Source: JBBQFC01 sp038321615 (GTDB lineage: Bacteria > Bacteroidota > Bacteroidia > Flavobacteriales_D > Cryomorphaceae). From it: a stretch of 21,726 bases of DNA. The notes under the pieces were generated by a model. It made no database searches. It saw only the letters and a program-made list of their open reading frames with translations, and was not told where the DNA came from. Where the stretch lies: positions 1-21,726 of the forward strand of contig JBBQFC010000055.1 of assembly GCA_038321615.1 (NCBI GenBank). The letters run 5' to 3'. Both the position numbers and the translations under genes were made by a program. The stretch's first letter is position 1; every line of letters starts with the position of its first letter. Below are positions 7,876 through 15,351 of the stretch, in pieces.

Positions 7876-8517
7876 TCAAGGTTGAATAAAACGTATAAGT
7901 TCAAACGACTCTGCGAAGTCCTGATGAATTTGACCGCCGCGAATTGTAGCCAGCGATCTGATAAATGCTGGAGAGCTATACTTCCTTTTTCCCTGAGATT
8001 TATAAAGTTTTATGGCGGCTATTTTGTTCTCAATGTGAGCCTCTGTTAGGACAAAGTAGACAAACGATGTGAAGCCAATATTATTCCAAGGCATCTCATA
8101 CCCGAGCAAATTGCAATGCTTGAATGCCCGAATACCTTCGTGATGAATGGTCTGATGATCTTGATGCAGATCGCTCGACGACGGAATAAAGACCAAATCT
8201 GGCTTTAATTTGGCTTTGAGAAGAATCAAAGATTCCAATATCTCCTGTCGAAGAGCTGGGAAAATTCTCACTTCAAAATCGAATACGTGGATCTGGTCCT
8301 TAGGAATCTTAAGAAATTCCAGCGAAGCGTGCATTTCCTTTTCGATAACACCTACTTCAAATCCTTCGGGAGTCGATTTTTCGCAAAGGCTGAAAACTGC
8401 CACATGAATCTCAATTCCTTCTTCATTCATTTTTTGGATAGTGCCGCCAAGGCCAAATTCGGCATCATCGGGATGGGGGGCAAGTATCAACGCGCGTTTT
8501 ATACCCGAGAGTAGCAT
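7876..8517 (-). CDS. PIG-L family deacetylase
   Basis: This 213-residue protein carries the zinc-binding signature HPDD at residues 15-18 (in APHPDDAEFGLGG) and a second metal motif LHQDHQTIHHEG at 117-128. These are the hallmarks of PIG-L/LmbE enzymes that remove acetyl from N-acetylglucosamine-type groups on lipids, glycans or small thiols. It has no signal peptide, so it acts in the cytoplasm, presumably on a nucleotide sugar or a lipid-linked sugar. It lies six bases after wecB and seven bases before the likely start of the LpxD-like acyltransferase. A deacetylase followed by an N-acyltransferase suggests replacement of an N-acetyl by another acyl group, which is inference. No BshA- or BshC-like partner is adjacent, so bacillithiol synthesis is not indicated. 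Confidence 0.9.
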   Translation of the reverse strand: MLLSGIKRALILAPHPDDAEFGLGGTIQKMNEEGIEIHVAVFSLCEKSTPEGFEVGVIEKEMHASLEFLKIPKDQIHVFDFEVRIFPALRQEILESLILLKAKLKPDLVFIPSSSDLHQDHQTIHHEGIRAFKHCNLLGYEMPWNNIGFTSFVYFVLTEAHIENKIAAIKLYKSQGKRKYSSPAFIRSLATIRGGQIHQDFAESFELIRFIQP

Positions 8518-8523
8518 ATTCTC

Positions 8524-9669
8524 TTAATTTAAATGGGTCACTATTTTTTCACAAATGTACACTGCAGATTTCCCATCGCCGTACAAGTCGGGAAAGGAAA
8601 GAACTGGCGAATCCTTTAAAAAATATCGAGCACCGTGTTCAATTCGCGCCTGATCGGATGCTACTAAAATGGCCGTCCCCGACTCGATGAGCTCCGTCCA
8701 GGGCGTTTCTTCGAGCATAATAAGGCAGGGTTTTTTCATAAAATAAGCTTCTTTCTGCACTCCACCCGAATCTGTAATTACCAGCAATGCGTGTTTCTCC
8801 AGCAAAATCATTTCTAAAAATGACACTGCTGGCGTAACGAAGATCCGGCTATGCGACAAAAGTGCATCCAGCGCTTCATTCTTGGCAATGATTTCTTTTG
8901 TGCGAGGATGCAGCGGAAGAATTATGCACACACCTAGCTCCTCGACGATAGTACGAAAAGCCCGAAGAATGCCTTCGAGTATGTCGGGGTGATCTACATT
9001 GCTCGGGCGATGCATGGTGCATAATACGAAATTCGTATTTGGAAGCCCCTTCCGTTCGAAAAAATCGGTTTCCCCCATTTTATCTCTGAAATACAAAGTA
9101 TTATCGTACATAATGTCGCCGCAGCGAAAAACTTTGGGACGATTTGGAGAAAGCGGCTCATTTAATCGAGAAACTGTATCAAAGCCTTCTTTGATTAACG
9201 AATCTATTCCCGCATCAGAAGGTACGAAAAGCATCGACGACATATGATCGCATATCAACCGGTTCACTTCTTCCGGGAAGGCTTTATTATATGATCGAAC
9301 ACCTGCTTCAACGTGTATTACCGGCAGGTGAATTTTTATTGCTACCAAGCATGCTGCGAGAGTAGAGTTCGTATCCCCATAAACCAGCACGGCACTTGGA
9401 CTTTCGGCGCTTATTACCTTGTCTATTTCCACCATCATGCTTGCCGTTTGATTAGCATGATTTCCCGACCCAATGCGCAGATTATATTTCTCCTTAGGGA
9501 TCTCAAGCTCCGTAAAAAAAACATCCGACATATTAGGATCGTAATGCTGGCCTGTGTGAAGGATTACTTCGTCAATTTCAGAATAGTAATGATCGCGTAT
9601 TGCTCTGCTTATGGCTGCCGCTTTTATAAATTGCGGACGAGCTCCGATAATGGTAAGTATTTTAATCAT
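8524..9669 (-). CDS. wecB: UDP-N-acetylglucosamine 2-epimerase (non-hydrolysing)
   Basis: This 381-residue enzyme interconverts UDP-GlcNAc and UDP-ManNAc, the entry step to ManNAc and ManNAcA units of surface polysaccharides. The family motifs are all present in order: GARPQFIKAAA at 9-19 (with the conserved lysine), HTGQHYDPNMSD, VYGDTNST, HVEAGVRSYNKAFPEEVNR, TMHRPSN, LPLHPRT and TDSGGVQKEA. The usual catalytic Asp, two Glu and His are therefore retained. The length is normal for the family. Its start overlaps the end of the upstream glycosyltransferase by 8 bases, which implies translational coupling. No UDP-ManNAc dehydrogenase (wecC) is in the window, so the product may be used as ManNAc or be modified by the downstream PIG-L and LpxD-like enzymes. 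Confidence 0.95.
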   Translation of the reverse strand: MIKILTIIGARPQFIKAAAISRAIRDHYYSEIDEVILHTGQHYDPNMSDVFFTELEIPKEKYNLRIGSGNHANQTASMMVEIDKVISAESPSAVLVYGDTNSTLAACLVAIKIHLPVIHVEAGVRSYNKAFPEEVNRLICDHMSSMLFVPSDAGIDSLIKEGFDTVSRLNEPLSPNRPKVFRCGDIMYDNTLYFRDKMGETDFFERKGLPNTNFVLCTMHRPSNVDHPDILEGILRAFRTIVEELGVCIILPLHPRTKEIIAKNEALDALLSHSRIFVTPAVSFLEMILLEKHALLVITDSGGVQKEAYFMKKPCLIMLEETPWTELIESGTAILVASDQARIEHGARYFLKDSPVLSFPDLYGDGKSAVYICEKIVTHLN

Positions 9670-11002
9670 CCAATCTGTTCTTTGACCGAGATCTTTCTGC
9701 GATCACACCGTGTAATAAGTTCGCGTAAATCTGGCTTAAGTTCTCTGTCGAGTATCGCTCAACATTTTCGGATCGAAGGTGGTTCTTATTTTTCAGGAAG
9801 AGATCGAACATTTCAAGTAAACTGGATTTGATTTTCTCAGCATCGCCAAAATTACAACAGTAGCCGGCTTTGCAAGATGAAATTATTTCTGCAGCATCTC
9901 CCCGTTCTGGACCAATCATCAGTATTGGTCGTTTTGATTTAAGGTACTCGAAAAGCTTTCCCGTGAGAACAAATTCGGCATTGTGTATCCTATCAATGGG
10001 TAAAAGCAATACTTGGGCAGATCCTTGAAATTCCTTTGCTTGCCTATGAGGCACTACAGCAATTTTATTCAAATAGGACTGAAGCCCAAAGTTCCGGATG
10101 GATTCTAAAACATTTTCAGCCACATTACCTACAAGCTTTATTTCTAAATGCATGCGGAACAGTTCATTTTGTGCAACAAGTGATGCAAGGACTCCCCAAA
10201 GATCATCGCAATTCCGCTTGAAGAGAAAACTACCTATGTGCACAATGGTGAACTTTCTATCCAACGTTTCCATTTCCGGACTTGCTGGTTTTCCTTCATA
10301 TCCGTTCCATATGATTTCAGAATGGACGGAATATTTTGAGAGAAATTCATTGTGCATTGTGCGTCCCACTACCACTACCTTATCTGAATTCCTGAGCACA
10401 GATTCTTCCAATAGCGCATGTTTTGAACGTGCCTTAGCCGTTAAGAACATTTCATCTAGATAGTCCATAGATGTCCATGGATCTCTAAAATCGCTAATCC
10501 AGGGGATGCCAAATTCTTTTTTTAACTCTCTGGCGATTAAATGCATGGAGTGCGGAGGTCCCGTTGAAACAACTACATCGAATGACTCAGCCCGAAGTTT
10601 CTTTTTCAGAAACCGTACTGCCGGTTTGATCCATAAAAATCGTGCATCGGGAATGAATAGATTTCCCCGAATAAACCACAACACCTTTCGGATGAATCGC
10701 TTGGAATCCCCTGATTGCTGCTGATTTTTATAGATTGCCGCTGCTCTCGACTTTTTCCAAAACAGCAAATTGCTTATCCAATTATTTGGTTCGGGCACTT
10801 TCAAGGTCCATTCTCTTATCGCTGGTGGAATGGCTGTCCGCAAATTTTCGTCGACTATGGGATATTTCGCATCCTTAGCGGTGAAGACCACCACTTCCCA
10901 ACCAAGTGAACTTAAATGCTGTGTAAAACGCAGCCAACGGTGTACCCCTATACTGCCCGCTGGTGGCCAATAATACGTAAGAAGGAGAAGTTTCCGAATC
11001 AT
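9662..11002 (-). CDS. Family 4-like glycosyltransferase (TYYWPP type)
   Basis: This 446-residue cytoplasmic glycosyltransferase has a GT-B fold pattern. The N-terminal half has LLLLTYYWPPAGSIGVHRW, STGPPHSMHLIARELKK and ISDFRDPWT. The C-terminal half starts near residue 255 (FTIVHIGSFLFKRN) and includes the nucleotide-sugar region around LTGKLFEYLKSKRPILMIGP. The family adds single sugars to growing envelope glycans; donor and acceptor cannot be read from the sequence. It is the first gene of the minus-strand operon and overlaps wecB. No TAnnTTTG match is seen on the minus strand in the 212 bases before its start, which is unusual for an operon leader. The same opening motif is found in the relic after yfhO. 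Confidence 0.88.
   Translation of the reverse strand: MIRKLLLLTYYWPPAGSIGVHRWLRFTQHLSSLGWEVVVFTAKDAKYPIVDENLRTAIPPAIREWTLKVPEPNNWISNLLFWKKSRAAAIYKNQQQSGDSKRFIRKVLWFIRGNLFIPDARFLWIKPAVRFLKKKLRAESFDVVVSTGPPHSMHLIARELKKEFGIPWISDFRDPWTSMDYLDEMFLTAKARSKHALLEESVLRNSDKVVVVGRTMHNEFLSKYSVHSEIIWNGYEGKPASPEMETLDRKFTIVHIGSFLFKRNCDDLWGVLASLVAQNELFRMHLEIKLVGNVAENVLESIRNFGLQSYLNKIAVVPHRQAKEFQGSAQVLLLPIDRIHNAEFVLTGKLFEYLKSKRPILMIGPERGDAAEIISSCKAGYCCNFGDAEKIKSSLLEMFDLFLKNKNHLRSENVERYSTENLSQIYANLLHGVIAERSRSKNRLDD
10962..10978 (-). repeat. Right copy of the 17-bp inverted repeat
   Basis: On the minus strand this reads ACGTATTATTGGCCACC, one base different from the copy at 6814-6830, and again encodes TYYWPP. 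Exchange between the copies would keep the reading frame of both glycosyltransferase starts. Confidence 0.7.
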
Positions 11003-11214
11003 TCAGCAAGGTAAGTTAATTAAGAACAAGGGAAGAACTGGCCGCTGTGCATCCCTGAGTTGAAAGACAGTAATATTCGCGTATCAATCGTGACGTATGC
11101 TAAAATCGACTCCAAGCATAGGGAATATGTTATGTTAAAAACTGCGTTATTCGTATCCACCCGACCGCCCTATATTGCGTAGTCTGAGCTTCCGCGTGAT
11201 CTTTGTCAAAAAAG

Positions 11215-11499
11215 ATGATGAAGTTACAAGAAAAAATGTTTGCGCTTATTCTATCATGGTACGAAAGCGGAATGGTGAGATCGGAGTTTCTATCCGACCA
11301 AGCCATCAGCCTATCCAAGTTTAACTATTGGCTCAGCAAGTACCAGAAAGCCCAAGGGCATTCAAGCTTATTACCCGCGCCGCTTGCCGGAGATTTTAAA
11401 TCCTTTGTGGTTTCCGAAGGTTTGGGCGAAGGCTGCCATCAAGCTGTCAGTATGGAACTCACCACGCCATCGGGAGTTCGCGTTGTTATTTACAAGTAA
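11215..11499 (+). CDS. tnpA: IS66 accessory protein TnpA
   Basis: This is a protein of about 94 residues with the IS66 OrfA pattern: an N-terminal helix-turn-helix (FALILSWYESGMVRSEFLSD, then QAISLSKFNYWLSKYQK) and a variable tail ending VRVVIYK, the usual short beta-strand ending. I chose the ATG at 11215. A TTG at 11203 would add four residues, and the ATG at 11218 is also possible. It is an accessory factor for IS66 transposition and probably binds DNA. It ends in TAATG with the next gene. It appears intact, but without tnpC it has no transposase to assist in this element. Confidence 0.8.
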   Translation: MMKLQEKMFALILSWYESGMVRSEFLSDQAISLSKFNYWLSKYQKAQGHSSLLPAPLAGDFKSFVVSEGLGEGCHQAVSMELTTPSGVRVVIYK

Positions 11500-11760
11500 T
11501 GTTTGGTATCGACACCCGCCGCAAGGTTTTTCTTTACAGCAAGCCCTGCGATATGCGCAAAGGTTTCAATGGGCTGCATGGCTTGGCGCTGAATGCCATG
11601 GAGATGGACGTGCGCTGTGGCGACCTGTTTGTATTTGTGAGCAGAGCTCGCAACAAGGCCAAAATACTTTACTGGGATACTGACGGGTTGGTGCTCTTGT
11701 ACAAACGGCTGGAGAAAGGGACTTTCAAACGCCCGACAGCCCGTCTTGACGCACCAAACT
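11499..11760 (+). pseudogene. tnpB: IS66 accessory protein TnpB, 3' end lost
   Basis: The first roughly 80 residues are clear IS66 OrfB: KVFLYSKPCDMRKGFNGLHG near the N-terminus, then GDLFVFVSRARNKAKILYWD and GLVLLYKRLEKGTF. Intact proteins are about 110-120 residues, so 30-40 C-terminal residues are missing. The frame does not stop at the break. It stays open through most of the adjacent 68-bp repeat array to 12035, giving a hypothetical 178-residue hybrid with a low-complexity tail. The family match fades around 11735-11760, where the element was interrupted. Confidence 0.8.
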
Positions 11761-11766
11761 GCGAAC

Positions 11767-12038
11767 TCTGCTCCGCGGGGTATCAGCCCTGCGGAAATCA
11801 TTACGTTTTTGGAGTTGGACCAATCCCACAGCATTCTGCTCCGCGGGGTATCAACCCTGCGGAAATCATTACGTCTTTGGAGTTGGATCAAGCGTGTAGC
11901 ATGCTGCTCCGCGGGGTACCAGCCCTGCGGAAATCATTATGTCTTTGGAGTTGGACCAAGCCCACAGCATTCTGCTCCGCGGGGTATCAACCCTGCGGAA
12001 ATCATTACGTCTTTGGAGTTGGATCAAGCGTGTAGCAT
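11767..12038 (+). repeat. Four tandem 68-bp repeats arranged as a duplicated 136-bp dimer
   Basis: Copies lie at 11767-11834, 11835-11902, 11903-11970 and 11971-12038, each exactly 68 bases with no spacer. Copies 1 and 3 end in a CCCACAGCAT type sequence and have CAGCCCTG in the centre. Copies 2 and 4 end in GCGTGTAGCAT and have CAACCCTG. The array is therefore a doubled 136-bp unit. Each copy contains a hairpin with arms CCGCGGGG and CCCTGCGG (8 pairs, one G-T) and a 6-base loop, then GGAAATCATTAYGTYTTTGG. The array directly abuts the broken end of the IS66 tnpB. Confidence 0.92.
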
Positions 12039-12110
12039 TCTTTTCACTAGCCCACAAGCATTGGAATAAGCTGGATTGCGTCGCTAAGATTAGTTTTGGG
12101 CAAATAAGAA

Positions 12111-12136
12111 CCACAGGGTGGATACCCAGCGGAGCA
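12111..12136 (-). repeat. Degenerate inverted copy of the 68-bp repeat hairpin
   Basis: Read on the minus strand this is TGCTCCGCTGGGTATC followed by CACCCTGTGG, differing at three or so positions from the hairpin core of the tandem array. The hairpin is mostly kept (one T-T mismatch and one G-T pair). It lies 72 bases past the last direct copy, so the array has an inverted, older member on its far side. Confidence 0.65.
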
Positions 12137-12167
12137 GGGAGAAAATTATTCGGCATTTCTATACTGG

Positions 12168-13091
12168 TCAAGCCCTCAAATTGGCGGGTTTGTCTCTCAC
12201 ATCCTGGAAAGGGCTGAAGAAGATAAATAGACCGACGATTATGAGTTGGTAATAGAAATCAGGGCCAACAGTGATTAATATTCCCACATGAAACAACATT
12301 AAAACCATACCATAAGCGCGGTGAAAGCGGGGCAAAAAAGCAAACGCCAACGCAGAAAATTCCAGAAAGTAACCCGCAATTAAAAGGATCGAAAACCAAT
12401 AACCGGGGTGCTCAGAAATAAAGTTAAACAGAAGTGGACGTTGCCCCGATTGGAAAATTGTTTTGGCTCCATTCAATGCCAAACTATTTGGTGAAAGCGC
12501 AGAGACTTGGCCTTTGATGAGCTGGTCAAAAATGCCGTAAATCTTGAAGAAACCCGAAATGGAGTAAGTCATGAAAATGAAGAATTGGACTCCCCAGAAT
12601 ATTTGAAGTGCATTCTTGACTTTCTTGTCTGTCTCAAACCCTCTTGGTAAGAAGATTAAGAGTAATGACGCAATTAGAGCAAGATGCAGATAGTGGTCAA
12701 TTTTGCCAAATGAAGAAATCAATGCGATATAATTCAAAAAGAATATAAAAGCTAGAATGCGTGTCCACCTGTACTTTTGCCAGAAAAACGCGGCTAATAC
12801 CGAGCTTATCAGAAATCCTAATAAGATAAACATCACAGCATTGGGGTAGTTGCTGCTGCCAGCCCAAACCACAGGCCAAAGGGGATCAAAAAAACGCTTC
12901 GAATCTACAAGTAGTTGCCAGGAAGGCATCTGAGCATTGTAGCTGAGCGACTGATAACTGATGGCCAGCTGAAGAAAATAAAACACACCCAGTATTTGCT
13001 TGAGCCTTTCAGCATCGACAGAAGAAAATTGCTTGGATAAGACTTCCAATAAACCATTCATAAAGCGAACCAACTCAATAACTCTTTTCAT
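12168..13091 (-). CDS. HTTM/DoxX-like multipass membrane protein
   Basis: This 307-residue protein has about seven to eight hydrophobic segments. Stretches such as SSFGKIDHYLHLALIASLLL, SGFFKIYG and LEFSALAFAFLPRFHRAYG followed by an MLFHVGI helix are reminiscent of the HTTM domain, the membrane domain related to vitamin K-dependent gamma-carboxylase and DoxX. The substrate of bacterial members is unknown. Its start overlaps by 17 bases the end of the small membrane protein gene upstream, so the two are translationally coupled and probably form a complex. The family assignment rests on pattern recognition only. The far end lies next to the repeat array. Confidence 0.6.
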   Translation of the reverse strand: MKRVIELVRFMNGLLEVLSKQFSSVDAERLKQILGVFYFLQLAISYQSLSYNAQMPSWQLLVDSKRFFDPLWPVVWAGSSNYPNAVMFILLGFLISSVLAAFFWQKYRWTRILAFIFFLNYIALISSFGKIDHYLHLALIASLLLIFLPRGFETDKKVKNALQIFWGVQFFIFMTYSISGFFKIYGIFDQLIKGQVSALSPNSLALNGAKTIFQSGQRPLLFNFISEHPGYWFSILLIAGYFLEFSALAFAFLPRFHRAYGMVLMLFHVGILITVGPDFYYQLIIVGLFIFFSPFQDVRDKPANLRA

Positions 13092-13521
13092 CTTCTACTG
13101 TCTTGCGAAATGGTATAACGCTCATGCTACCATCTTGGAGATAGCTTAAATAATTACCTTCAAGCAGTACCAACTTACCAGAATAGCCGTTCCATACCAC
13201 TTCATCGAGCTGTATTGTTGCGCCATTTGATTCAGCGCGCTTATGCCTAAGAAATCGCGCAAGTGCTTTTTTCTCAATCGAATTTAAGTATGAATTACCA
13301 TGTAGAAGAAGTTGGGGGTGGTCGATATCTTCATTCAAAATCAAATCATAGTGCACAAAATTCTGTGGAATTTTTGAATAGAGCTTGAAGGAAAAGAATG
13401 GGAAGATTTCGGTCGCTTTGTGCGTCACAATAGCGAACAAACCGATACTGGCATAAACTCCAGAAAATAACAGAATAGCTAATCCTACCTTACAGTTGGT
13501 AATTTCCTCTTGTCGACTCAT
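13075..13521 (-). CDS. Small membrane-anchored protein, partner of the HTTM-like protein
   Basis: This is a 148-residue protein with one N-terminal membrane segment (about residues 12-32) after a short charged start. The soluble remainder, probably outside the membrane, contains the notable stretch EIFPFFSFKLYSKIP just after the anchor. No catalytic motif is recognised. A small anchored protein with a PFFSW-like motif preceding an HTTM-type protein is a pairing I believe recurs in Bacteroidota, which I cannot verify here. The 17-base overlap with the next gene supports a functional unit. Confidence 0.65.
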   Translation of the reverse strand: MSRQEEITNCKVGLAILLFSGVYASIGLFAIVTHKATEIFPFFSFKLYSKIPQNFVHYDLILNEDIDHPQLLLHGNSYLNSIEKKALARFLRHKRAESNGATIQLDEVVWNGYSGKLVLLEGNYLSYLQDGSMSVIPFRKTVEDEKSY

Positions 13522-13591
13522 CTAACGAACCCTTATTTTCTACGATTTCAAACAAAGGAAACTAAAAGGAGAAACTTCTAAAAGTCCTGAC

Positions 13592-13599
13592 CAAAATTA
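13592..13599 (-). promoter_or_regulatory. Possible -7 box for the membrane-protein pair
   Basis: On the minus strand TAATTTTG matches TAnnTTTG, 71 bases before the ATG at 13521. No TTG -33 element is seen at the right distance. Confidence 0.35.
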
Positions 13600-13645
13600 C
13601 CTATCGAGAATTCGAGGCTAAGACCTTTTATCTCGCACGCGCCCT

Positions 13646-14884
13646 TCAAAGCAGCTCTACCTGCTTCGTCTCACCTATATTCTTTGAATTCGTTTCTTGA
13701 ACTTCAAAAATTTTCTGATACAGGCGAACTAACTTTTCTCCTTGCACATCTGCGTTGTAGGTGCGATTCACAGCCACCTTCCCCTGCTCGCCCATAGCCA
13801 CGATTTCCGCGCGGTTTTCCATCATCCAAGCAATTTTTGAAACGAGTTGTTCCACATTTTCGGCTTCGTACGAAATACCGCAACCCGTGGAGCGAACAAG
13901 CTCTTCTTGTGGTGCACAATTGCTTACGAGCAGTGGTTTCCCGAAATACATATATTGGAACACCTTATTGGCTACTCCAGATTCATGTTGGGCATTCTTC
14001 TCAATCGGGCAAATGCATACATCCACTTCTGCGATGGTCTTCCCCAAATCAGGAAGATTTATCCAAGGAATATGCCGAACACCTTCGCCCATCACTTCCT
14101 TCTGAAAATAGGCTCGATCGTGATTGGTAACGCTACCAGCCACCAGTAATTCGACATCAGCACCTTTGGCTCGAAGCTGCCCAACGGCTCGGCTCACCAC
14201 ATGTAAATTGCGAACCGGAGAAACCATGCCGAAATAGAAGATCTTGAATCCGAAATGTGCTTTGGCCTGAACCGTAGTTTTAAACTCCGTGAGATTGGGC
14301 ACATTTGGGTAATCTGATAGTGGTACGTGGCTAATTTCCGGATATTGAACTTTCAAATTGCGGCCATATTGGGCATCTAACACCACAATTCCTGCGGCTC
14401 GTTCGAGGATGGTGGAACGCTTGAGCGACCAATAATCGCTATTCACAAATAAGCGATGCGGCAGTTTTTTCGTCCACGAATAACCCCTAAACGCCACCGG
14501 ATAATTCTCGTGCAAATCGATAATGAAAGGAATGCCAAGTGCCTCACATGCATCGCCCACAGGGAAGCCCATATAGAGATCGTGTGTATGTATGATATCA
14601 GGCTGAAAACCCTCTGCCACTCCCAAAATTATTCCTTTCCACAATTTGCGGAAAAGGCTATTTGTGGTAGCCGAAATGAATTTAAACTTGTAAACAGGAT
14701 TTGATTGATCGACACGCCATATAGGAACATCCGCTAGCTCGCTTTCCAGCTCTCTCTCTCTGCCTGTGCAGATGATCCCAAGAATTGCACCAGCCTTTTT
14801 CAGAATGCGAAGTTCATTAAGTACGCGCACATCAACGTTGATATCGTTGTTGAGCACGACCAAAACGCGCCTTTTCAATGCCAT
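13646..14884 (-). CDS. Glycosyltransferase family 4 protein
   Basis: This 412-residue GT-B glycosyltransferase opens with an N-terminal acceptor domain (VLVVLNNDINVDVRVLNELR; HTHDLYMGFPVG; FIIDLHENYPVAFRGY). The C-terminal donor domain starts near residue 210 (FKIFYFGMVSPVRNLHVVSR) and continues with a typical ESGVANKVFQYMYFGKPLLV segment that holds the conserved glutamate. It has no signal peptide or membrane segment and should act on the cytoplasmic face in surface glycan synthesis. Its gene is separated by 124 bases from the downstream membrane-protein pair and by over 400 bases from the divergent secreted protein gene, so it may be a single-gene unit. The donor sugar is unknown. Confidence 0.9.
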   Translation of the reverse strand: MALKRRVLVVLNNDINVDVRVLNELRILKKAGAILGIICTGRERELESELADVPIWRVDQSNPVYKFKFISATTNSLFRKLWKGIILGVAEGFQPDIIHTHDLYMGFPVGDACEALGIPFIIDLHENYPVAFRGYSWTKKLPHRLFVNSDYWSLKRSTILERAAGIVVLDAQYGRNLKVQYPEISHVPLSDYPNVPNLTEFKTTVQAKAHFGFKIFYFGMVSPVRNLHVVSRAVGQLRAKGADVELLVAGSVTNHDRAYFQKEVMGEGVRHIPWINLPDLGKTIAEVDVCICPIEKNAQHESGVANKVFQYMYFGKPLLVSNCAPQEELVRSTGCGISYEAENVEQLVSKIAWMMENRAEIVAMGEQGKVAVNRTYNADVQGEKLVRLYQKIFEVQETNSKNIGETKQVELL

Positions 14885-15351
14885 AAATTGAAAGTATGTA
14901 ACGCGAAGTTAGGGAAATTCAGTTTCCTAACGGCGACCTACAAAGAAATCCCGCACATTTTGAAATTGACTATTCGCCAGTTTTATCAAAACATCAGGTC
15001 ATGCTTTCGATGGATCGAACAAGATGAAGTTGATTTCAAACTAGAGGTCATATTTGTGTGGGCTTTCGAGCTTAGCATAACTAATTAGCAGGGTAGCAGT
15101 CTCTTTTCCATGGCGATTTTACGATCTAATCGCTCCTAAATCAATGATTTCGAAAAAATTATCCAATTTATTTTTGCATTTAACTGGTTTGATAGTTTTC
15201 CATAGTCAAATACTTTACTCCGATTTCGAACGACCTTTCCCTTCAAATATTCGCGAATATAAAACCGATGCTAGTTTTGTATTGAATCTATCGTAATGAT
15301 ATCGTAATTTCAACACGAATTTTGGCAACGTTCCAATTAACAACCATTATC
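14885..15351. other. Intergenic region between divergent genes
   Basis: No convincing gene is seen here. Short frames, including one at 14888-15088, lack protein-like composition. The region is AT-rich. It holds two plus-strand matches to TAnnTTTG, TATTTTTG at 15169-15176 and TAGTTTTG at 15272-15279, the second better placed for the next gene. No clear promoter for the minus-strand glycosyltransferase was found. Confidence 0.5.
15272..15279 (+). promoter_or_regulatory. Possible -7 box for the LamG/T9SS protein gene
   Basis: TAGTTTTG fits TAnnTTTG and lies 72 bases upstream of the ATG at 15352. The -33 element is not evident. Confidence 0.4.

Larger units (their letters stand above)
11215..11760 (+). 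mobile_element. IS66-family remnant: tnpA plus truncated tnpB, no tnpC
   Basis: The two accessory genes of an IS66-type element are present in canonical order with a TAATG junction. The large DDE transposase gene tnpC that should follow is absent. The element breaks off around 11740-11760 and continues into 68-bp repeats. I could not identify terminal inverted repeats or a target duplication with confidence. It probably cannot move by itself. Confidence 0.8.

Noticed and set aside
7869..7904. Upstream ATG for the LpxD-like gene
   Set aside because: It would overlap the PIG-L gene by 29 bases and add a leader that is just an out-of-frame reading of the PIG-L end; the ATG pair at 7868/7865 gives tight, non-overlapping spacing.
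11767..12038. CRISPR array
   Set aside because: The units are directly contiguous with no unique spacers, the period is one continuous 68-bp unit, and no cas genes are nearby.
11490..12171. Several overlapping open frames on both strands across the 68-bp repeats (for example 11746-12069 plus, 11490-11891 minus, 11869-12171 minus)
   Set aside because: All are repeat translations; the same DNA unit is read in changing frames because 68 is not divisible by three.
14888..15088. 66-codon plus-strand frame in the intergenic region
   Set aside because: It has no recognisable motif, no promoter box at a suitable distance, and AT-rich composition like the flanking non-coding DNA.
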